Positions 56,077-64,000 of a stretch of 64,000 bases of DNA are shown here, in pieces. Source of the DNA: Osedax fenrisi (lineage: Eukaryota > Annelida > Polychaeta > Sabellida > Siboglinidae); NCBI GenBank assembly GCA_964019155.1, contig OZ025239.1:5554883-5618882 (forward strand), given 5' to 3'. Positions within the stretch are counted from its first letter, which is position 1, and each line of letters opens with the position of its first letter. A program made the translations under genes and the position numbers. The notes beneath the pieces were generated by a model. That model did no database searches. It worked only from the letters and a program-made list of their open reading frames with translations, and was not told the origin of the DNA.

Positions 56077-59000
56077 AATATAACCTATGATATTATATAT
56101 ATATATATATGTGTGTATGATTAAAATTGAATGATATATATATATATATATACTAGAGAACTTTTAAGCATTGCTTATCTAATTGAGAAAATCTTTAGGT
56201 ACACTGGGTCTCTTCCAATCAGAGAGAACATCACAGATGTATCAGTGATGTGATACATCGCTTTCATTGGTTAAACATTGTTAATTATTTAACCATTTCA
56301 ATTTGCATTGTAATTCGTTCTATTTATTCGTTTTTTATTTATGCTTTATTTTTATATTATCTAAACAGTGTTTAGTAAACATCCATAATCACCACTCTTT
56401 ATTGTATTCGATAACATATGTCATGATAATAGAATAATAATATGATATCTAGGTAGTACCGTCTGTTAATGAAGTGACCACCACCTTCCTGACAATACTA
56501 CTGAAGATAGTGCATCATTTCAGTGGGCGGGGGTGTACATTTAGGGCTAATGACTTTGTATGTTATTAATATTTAGAGTTCACTTTATCTTATGATTGAA
56601 ACTGGCCACAAAAATTGAAAAGGTTGCATTATTTATGAAATATCAACACATATATAATATAATCAATAAAAATAATAGAAAGAAAAAAATAATTCTATAA
56701 TAAATAATTATTATTACCTAGTTATCTTATAATTTATTGACAATTTATTAAATATAGAGTCGAAATATATAATCGAAAGTATAAATATTTGCTAGCGAAA
56801 CATACGTTATAGAAATAAATATAGAATAATACGAAATTAAAAAATTAAAGAAATTAAAACGTTTATCAGTTAGCGTAAAAATAAACGAAAAATTATCGAA
56901 AATAGAAATAAAATATAACCTAAAAGTAATCGAAAATAGAAATAAAATACAATGTTTTGTTAAAGGGCATCGACATTGATATGTCATTTCAGTTAGTTTG
57001 AATGTATTAGGTAGACTGATATTACATTGAAGAGTTTATTGCTACCAATGTTGTCAGACAGCTAACCGTTATACATGATGAACTTGTAACTGTTACTTTG
57101 CTTCTTAACTAAAAAGGATGAGGGTGGAATAGTATACCTTATTTACTTGAACAATAAACCTAATCGTTAAACAGTGAATATTTATTCACCTTTCTGAAAT
57201 GCAATGAAAAATAATTGAGTATAATAATTTTCTTAAAGATGTTAATAAATAATAAATCTAAGATATTTAAACTATACATTATTGACTATGCATTGTTATT
57301 GACAACAATGCAATACTCCTAACCACATCCCACTAATAATATCTAATTCTTGTAGTTTTGCAAAGTTAACAATAGTCAGTTACCACTAGTAACTAAACAT
57401 TAATCATGGATGTGAATATCTATAGATTGTATACACTGTAGAGTTTAGTCATCATCGAGAGTGGCATCAATATTGTTATATAGGTGCAGTTATATATATA
57501 TATATTGTTACTATATATATAGTATATAATATACTATATATATTTTAATATATATAAATATATAGGAGTTATATTTATGTATATTTTAATATATATATTC
57601 TTAAATATACTAAATATAATATACTGTTTATATTAAAACTACTTATACTACTATAACTCTTCTTATATTTCATAATAATACTAGTGTGAAAAGGATTTAC
57701 TAGTATGGTCATGGTCATTAAATCTCTCTCCAACTGAGTATTTGTATAACATAACATAAATATCTTATTTATACAACATAATTATCCTAGTGCTTAATTT
57801 ATTGTGCTCTTTTTTCATTGTTGAAATCTCTTTAAGGGGTCGATCTAATTAAATCATTTAAATATATTTCGTATTGCCTACTATTATTATTTTGTATTAT
57901 TCATATTTGTATATAGTACACTTTTGAGTAATCATTTATGATTTATTCGTGTGCTTAAATCATAGAGCTAGAGAGAAAGTAAATGTGTGTTTAAATCATA
58001 GTTTCTCTCTAGCTCAATGGTTTAAATAAACATTCATCATCATCACCATCATCATCTTCATCATCATCATCATTATATTAATAGTACAATATCTAATATA
58101 TATTAATGCCTTAATATCTTTATATCTCATAATATCAATACTTAATAACTTAATATATGAATATCTTAATATATTAATATGATATTGATCTATTAATATA
58201 ATATTAATATATTAATGTGAAATCAAAATCAAATCAAATCTTAATATAGTAATAAGATTAGCATCATAAAGCTGTAACCTTGAACTATAGTTATTATTTC
58301 ATTTATAGTATTTATAATTTTATAATAAAATAATAGTTATAATTACTTTTTATTGCGACACTGTTTAAAACCCCCTCTGGTCCCATAACATATATCATAC
58401 AGTACTATAAGTGACCTTATATAATTGTGAATACAAAATGATCAGATCTCTTTAAACATATAGATTCCTTAATGATACGTTCAAATTCATATACCATCAA
58501 ATCGCAAAATAAAAATCATTTTCTAATTTTAATAATTTATTTATAAAATTTATTTATCTATAAAATTTAAATATTATCTTTACAATGATTTATGCATTGT
58601 GCTTTCATTTGGAATTTAACTCATAAGAGAAGCATTTTAAAACATCACTAAAAGTATAAATTAAAATATAGGTCTTAGATATTTTAATAAAATTACATTT
58701 GATTTTTAATATATATATATATATTTTTATATTATTTGCTATATATTTTGAATTATTATTTATAATTACGATATATATTTTAGTTTCTATAAATATAATG
58801 ATGTATATTTTACATGTTTTTATTTGATATGCATGCATGACATATATATTTGTCAGGAAATTGTTTATTTGTTAAATAAAATATTGAACATTTAATTAAA
58901 CTGGATTAAATCAAAATAAATATTTTTCCAATTTTGTTAAAAATAGCAAGTATAGAGTAATAATTTGTAATTTTGTTAGTATATCATCATAATATATATA

Positions 59001-59247
59001 ATTATTTTCTATTTTTTTATAATATTAATTATTTTAAAAATAAGAATTTATAATTTTTTCCAAATGTGCGCGTTTCAAAATATATGTACGCAACTTTTAG
59101 ATAAACCATAGGATAACAAAATACCTAAATTTAATATTATATAAATTATTTATAAAAAAAAACATAACATATTTTTGTTTAATAAAATATGATAGGGAAA
59201 TTATTCTTTTAAAACTAGTCTATTTTGTATATTTTGAAGGTAACACA
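56077..59247. other. Gene-free AT-rich stretch
   Basis: Contains a GAGCTAGAGAGAAA hairpin (57965-58012, arms ~14 bp) and a (CAT)n tract (58032-58072). No exon-like island seen. Confidence 0.5.
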
Positions 59248-59348
59248 TTTAGATGTATCGCAAACCATTAACACTAGAGCGACTTCGAAGGAACACTAAT
59301 TATAAGTATAAACTTCATATAAGTTCCTGGATGGATGACAGGACTCCA
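59248..59348 (-). repeat. Dispersed ~100-bp repeat, copy 3
   Basis: Minus-strand match to 49463-49562: TTGGAGTCCTGTCATCCATC then CAGGAACTTA and CCTTCGAAGTCGCTC. Confidence 0.6.
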
Positions 59349-59629
59349 ACAAAATAACAATAACAATAAAACTATATATATATATATTATAAAGTATTTA
59401 TTAATTAATTATTTTCCTATGTTAGTATATAAATAAATGCCAATCTAAGTCACCACCCGCCCAGCTTAAGTTTGATAACAGACAGGTGATCAACACCATC
59501 ACCGTAGTTAGTAGTTAGTAGTTAGTAGTTAGTAGTTAGACAATGCAGTACTGCTATAGAATACACGAATGACATGATCTTTGATACTTCTGTAAAGTGT
59601 TATAATCATATTGTAGTAATCAAGGGCTA

Positions 59630-59660
59630 ATCCAGGAGTGAATTGAGGGGGGGGGGGCCT
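59630..59660. repeat. Solo hAT-like terminus
   Basis: CAAGGGCTAATCCAGGAGTG followed by a run of G resembles the CAGGGGCGGATACAGGGGGG end at 62628. No partner end found. Confidence 0.35.
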
Positions 59661-60045
59661 ATTTTGTAATACATAAGACATTGAATTAATATAATGTACA
59701 TGTATAATAGTGATGCTATTATAATATATCTAGTGAAATGAGTTAAATCTTAGATTGCTAATAAGAAATTATTGATAATAATTATTCTAAAATAGGATAA
59801 TATCATGAATATGTTATAATGTATTTCCGTATATATCTGGGAAGTGGGTCTAGCCCATAGGAAGTGGGTATATTCCAAAGGCTGATAACAAGTTACTGGT
59901 AAACAAAAACTGAGAAATAATTAATAAAAAAAAATATATATCTAATAATTAATAACGGATTAAATCACCTATTTTGATATGGTTTACACTATTATGCGGA
60001 TTATACCGCTTGTTAATGCTAATTAGCGATACGGATGGGTTGTGG

Positions 60046-60565
60046 GTAGTGATGTAAATGATGCTCAAATCTAAAGCATGATGCAGTCTCAGTCTCAGTT
60101 ACCTAAAGTCTCAACTCGGCTCGGGCTCGTTTTGTTAGAGTCTCGGGCTCGTTTTGTTAGAGTCTCGGTTCGGCTCGGGCTCGCTTGGCTAGAGTCTCGG
60201 CTCGGCTCGGGCTCGTTTTTTTTCCGAAAATGAAAGTATCGGCTCGGCATCAATAACCAAAAGTCTCGGCTCGGTATTATTTACATCACTAGATGAAATT
60301 TATATTATTATTCACTGAATCGCGAAGTTGGCGCAGATTATTTTTTTAATTGATGTAAATGTGAAATATATAAAAATTAATATTAAAATGTAATTTCAAA
60401 AAAACATCATTTCGACTAGGTAATGTTTTGTAAAAGTCTCAACTCGGCTCGGGCTCGTTTTGCTAGAGTCTCGGCTCGGCTCGGGCTCGTTTTTTTTTCT
60501 GAAAATGAAAGTCTCGGTTCGGCATTAAAAACCAAAAGTATCGTCTCGGCATCATTTACATACCT
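60046..60565. mobile_element. TAGTGATGTAAATGATGC-ended element, copy 2 plus partial copy
   Basis: AGTGATGTAAATGATGCTCA to TATTATTTACATCACT (60046-60292), followed by the same downstream sequence as at 46342. A second CTCGGCTCGGGCTCG block ending GGCATCATTTACAT lies at 60430-60565. The interior is an array of TCTCGGCTCGGGCTCGTTTT. Confidence 0.6.
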
Positions 60566-60780
60566 AATAGTGGGCTACCTGTAATAAATTAGTATAGCAT
60601 TGTTCTATTGTACCATTGTTCAATCAGTTGTGATCATTAGTTTATAACATTAATATATCGATATAGTGGCAACGCCAACATATTATAGTAATGCTATCAC
60701 GCCTTATTATTAGTAGTGGTCAGTAGTGGTCAGTAGTGTTCAGTCAAGTTGATGCTGTTGTCACATCGTCCCTTGGTGAC

Positions 60781-60974
60781 CTATATATGTCCTAACCACA
60801 CACTGGACATCGCACTGTCCACTACTACACTGGCTAACTGTTGCATAATCACCAGTTGTTGTGTAACACCATGAGCTACAAGCTGATAATGCCTATCTAT
60901 CTCCGTTGTAACATTACATTGTGTACTAGACACAGGCCTAGAACAAAGTCGTAAGTTCTCGGTACACCTAACCT
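60781..60974 (-). CDS. Unrecognised exon-like ORF, probably terminal
   Basis: 63 codons from an acceptor-like GAGGTCAG to a TAG stop at 60781-60783. Reads VRCTENLRLCSRPVSSTQCN, then TEIDRHYQLVAHGVTQQLVI and MQQLASVVVDSAMSSVWLGH. Cys-containing first half, helical second half. GC-rich relative to its surroundings and with varied amino-acid use, like the confirmed exons. The region 60985-61270 upstream on this strand is also GC-rich and may hold another exon or promoter. Family unknown. Confidence 0.4.
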
Positions 60975-61346
60975 CTGACCTCTAGCCGTTCGTAGCACTG
61001 TTGCTAGTAGCACCGCAGCGCACTACCTCGTTTAGCTAAAGGAGGCTCATATATGAGCTATAGCTAAGTGAAACCCTGGGGGAGGGAGGAGCGAGTGTTG
61101 TCGTCAGGGTTGTCAGGGTAAGTTACGGTGTGCGTATACCGTGACACGGTGAACGCGCACACACGAGCGCGCACCACCTAGGTGAACACGTCACGCGCAC
61201 CACCTCACAACTCCTAGAGGATGTGTACCTATGCGCATCACATGACTCATACCAGCGTACACCACGTGACTCATAAGTATACTTGTTATAAGTAAGTATA
61301 CTTGTTATATTAAATGTTATCCTATACTCCTGTGATAATGATATAT

Positions 61347-61400
61347 GGGGTAATTGTCACGATAAGCGGTAATGCTTCTGTAATTACCGCGTGCCTAGAT
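61347..61400 (+). repeat. Hairpin module, fourth copy
   Basis: GGGGTAATTGTCACGATAAG then CGGTAATGCTTCTGTAATTACC, with the same paired ends as the copies at 22838, 41957 and 44296. Confidence 0.55.
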
Positions 61401-61479
61401 CTCATACTAATATGTTTATATATATATACATATACATACATACCAAAATATATATATATATATATATATATATCATCGA

Positions 61480-61525
<46 letters not shown>

Positions 61526-61734
61526 GTGTGTGTAGATAACAAATGATGTGACGATATGAAACGTGTGTTATCTGTGGATAGTTACACGGGTAGTTATGAC
61601 GGACATAGCACGTAAGTGGACACTGCGGACACTGTGGTGTTGCGACCAGTGACCACGGTGGCTAACACTACGCTTTACACTACACGCGGAACTATTGCAG
61701 TTATTGCGCTATGGATAGTAGTTACTGTACACTC

Positions 61735-62262
61735 AATAGATACCCCTTCAAGAGATACCCCTTCAAGAGATACCCCCTCAAGAGATACCCCTTCAATATA
61801 TACCCCTTCAAGAGATACCCCTTCAATAGATACCCCTTCAATAGATACCCCTTCAATATATACCCCTTCAAGATATACCCCTTCAAGAGATACCCCTTCA
61901 ATAGATACCCCTTCAAGAGATACCCCTTCAAGAGATACCCCTTCAATATATACCCCTTCAATAGATACCCCTTCAAGATATAACCCTTCAAGAGATACCA
62001 CTTCAAGATATACCCCTTCAAGAGATACCCCTTCAAGAGATACCCCTTCAAGAAATACCCTTCAAGAGATACCCCTTCAAGAGATACCCCTTCAAGAAAT
62101 ACCCTTCAAGAGATACCCCTTCAAGAGATACCCCTTCAAGATATACTCCTTCAAGAGATACCCCTTCAAGAGATACTCCTTCAAGAGATACCCCTTCAAG
62201 AAATACCCCTTCAAGAGATACTCCTTCAAGAGATACCCCTTCAAAAGATACCCCTTCAAGAT
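61735..62262. repeat. 15-bp minisatellite (ATACCCCTTCAAGAG)
   Basis: About 35 copies, variants in the last four bases (AGAG, ATAT, ATAG). Two or three 14-bp units in the second half (62053, 62099) shift the frame. In one plus-strand frame it reads as DTPSR/DTPSI/YTPSR pentapeptides behind a hydrophobic stretch (TIAVIALWIVVTVHS), but there is no ATG in that frame and the frame breaks, so I do not call a gene. Confidence 0.92.
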
Positions 62263-62567
62263 GTATACACCTCTAGATATATATCTAGAGGGGTATATGT
62301 ATATTTTAAGTTACCTCTCGAGCGATATCATCAACACATATCTAATCACGTATGTCATTATATGCTATACAATGTGGACATACACAATAGTGCACATAGG
62401 TTTGTAACCTGAATAATATAACATATCATAATACGTTCCTCTAGGTATCTATAGATACAAATTAATCACACACACATCACGACACATAATATATGTGTGT
62501 TGCTCTTATATGCACAATATGTGATGACATGTTATAATTATGTAACAAAAAACTACCACTACCAGTC

Positions 62568-62604
62568 ATCGATATAAAGAAAGAGAAACTTTCTTTATAT
62601 CGAT
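62568..62604. other. Perfect 16-bp hairpin
   Basis: ATCGATATAAAGAAAG and CTTTCTTTATATCGAT are exact mirrors around AGAAA. The string GATATAAAGAAAGTGG also occurs near 28230 and TTTCTTTATATCGATA near 33285. Confidence 0.7.
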
Positions 62605-62927
62605 GCTACCAGTATAACTACTATCACCAGGGGCGGATACAGGGGGGGCTAGGGGGGCTCTAACCCCCCCCTCATGATTGTAAAATATATGATTTTAAAA
62701 TAAATAATATGGTTAAATCAGCAAAACATTCAATATCAATTATAATTATAGGTAGGTTTATACATATTTTATTTTAAGTATATTCATTAATTGTAATCTA
62801 ATTTAAAGATATTGGCACTATTTATAATGAATTAACAAGTAAAACACACGCAGAAGGGTATCTTCTGCTATATAAAATACTCGCACAACAATCCATCAAA
62901 GATTACGTTTATAAATCACATAAAGAA

Positions 62928-64000
62928 AATGGAAATACTCGTACATTTCAAATGAAGTGGTTACACACATATTATTGGTTATCCTACAGTGAATATTTAA
63001 ATAGCGGATTTTATATACCATGTGTTTTTCATTTAAAAATTAATCACAATCAAGTTGGAAAATGTGTCACTTCGTCCATGATTAAGTTTAAAGATGCGAT
63101 TGCAGATTTAAGAAAAGATGAATCAACTATTTACCACAATAACTCTTTGGAAGAAAATTCTCGTTGTATTGCAGTGATAGAAAATAAGAAGCATGCTTCT
63201 GCAATCAGCTATAATATAAGTCAATAATAACATATGTAAGACAATTTAATGCAACAGTGCAAAATTGAAATCAATATTAAGGGGGTATCCCACTATACCA
63301 CCTATATAAGATTTTCCGGAAACTTAACTGATATATTGTAACTTTACAATTTTGTATATCAAGTTGTAATAGGATATCTCCTATAAAGTTATTATATTTC
63401 AGGCAAGTTGCCGGAAAGTAAGGGGGTTTCCCACTAAAATTGTAGTTAACTTGATATAAAATCATTTTAAAGTTAAAATATTTCCGGCAACTTGCCGGAA
63501 ATACTTGTAGGATACCCCCTTTAGATATAATAATTCTTTATAGAATACACAATATTTCATTACATGGTCATAATGAGTATTCTACTGATCCACATTTTAA
63601 TCTAGGAAATTTCAATGCACTTCTAAAACAATGTATAAACTCTGGACATGATATTTTAAAAGAACACTTTATTAATGTGTTATAAAAATGCTAAATACAC
63701 CTCAAAAACAACACAGAATGAATTGATATTTGAATATGGTGAATATATTAAAGAAAGAATAATTATTCTTCAATTATAATTGATGATATAAAAAAAGCTA
63801 AATATTTTAGTGTACTAGCTGATGAAACCACAGATGTATATAATACTGAACAAATGGCTTTAGAAATTAGATATTTTAATGGTAAGTGTATCACTGAAAA
63901 GTTTAATTATTTCATAGGATATGAAAATCTTAGTTGAGAAAGTAAAGCTAACTTGATTATGGATATACTAACTAAATCTGAATTACATATTGAAAATTTA
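62928..64000 (+). pseudogene. hAT (TTF/ZMYM-type) transposase, interrupted
   Basis: N-terminal part (62928-63226): TRTFQMKWLHTYYWLSYSEY then GFYIPCVF, followed by KFKDAIADLRKDE, matching the TTF-type zinc-finger region before the catalytic domain. After the MITE: GHNEYSTDPHFN-like and NFNALLKQCINSGHDILKEH, then stops; later DIKKAKYFSVLADETTD and YNTEQMALEIRYF (from ~63780), the first catalytic Asp motif of the DUF4371-like core. In-frame stops (for example at ~63682 and TGA near 63935) and frame changes make it a pseudogene. Confidence 0.8.
63280..63520. mobile_element. PIF/Harbinger-like MITE, copy 2
   Basis: AGGGGGTATCCCACTATACC to ACTTGTAGGATACCCCCT, flanked by TTA on both sides (63277-63279, 63521-63523). 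Same GGCAAGTTGCCGGAAA core as 42145-42381. Inserted into the transposase pseudogene. Confidence 0.82.

Larger units (their letters stand above)
62628..64000 (+). mobile_element. Second hAT transposon, right end outside the window
   Basis: Left terminus CAGGGGCGGATACAGGGGGG is of the hAT TTF/ZMYM type (GGGGCGGAT.CAG). Transposase remnants follow in order on the plus strand. A Harbinger-like MITE (63280-63520) interrupts it. The end and target duplication lie beyond the right edge. Confidence 0.75.

Overview
The window is nuclear DNA from an animal, very probably an AT-rich invertebrate (roughly three quarters A+T by eye). The support is: two spliced genes with animal orthologues, very short and very long introns, and tRNA-derived SINEs, LINE fragments, hAT, Tc1/mariner-like and Harbinger-like elements, foldback MITEs and abundant microsatellites. 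The phylum cannot be fixed from this sequence. Exons stand out as GC-richer islands in AT-rich introns.

Layout. 1-7.3 kb is a transposon field: palindromic MITEs and a decayed hAT transposon that itself carries a nested foldback element. 7.3-16.4 kb, plus strand, holds a 12-exon gene that I read as an ANKRD53 orthologue (438 aa when the exons are joined; every phase matches). 17.5-39.6 kb, minus strand, holds 16 exons that I read as a PLEKHM2 (SKIP) orthologue: RUN domain, Ser-rich linker, PH domain and C-terminal region, 813 codons, extreme 5' end not located. The two genes converge tail to tail with about 1.1 kb between stop codons. The PLEKHM2-like introns hold a 2.2-kb satellite, hAT-like and foldback elements, and microsatellites at splice sites. 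40-64 kb is mostly mobile and simple-sequence DNA: a nested hAT/mariner-like pair, Harbinger-like MITEs, an L2/CR1-like LINE end, a 1-kb hexanucleotide compound repeat, a 15-bp minisatellite, and a second hAT transposase running off the right edge. Two short minus-strand exon-like ORFs (53.2 and 60.8 kb) look coding but I do not recognise them.

Functionally, the two recognised genes have no known joint pathway. PLEKHM2 links Arl8-marked lysosomes to kinesin-1; ANKRD53 is a spindle-associated ankyrin protein. The most unusual signals are the 5' splice sites (18 of the 26 donors I inferred have a pyrimidine at +3, with GTTAGT recurring), the family of CCCAGCAAAC-ended foldback elements with different repeat cores, a 28-bp-period array of CCAAT boxes in the gap between the converging genes, and the giant intronic and hexanucleotide arrays. 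Homology calls rest on family patterns I remember, not on searches.
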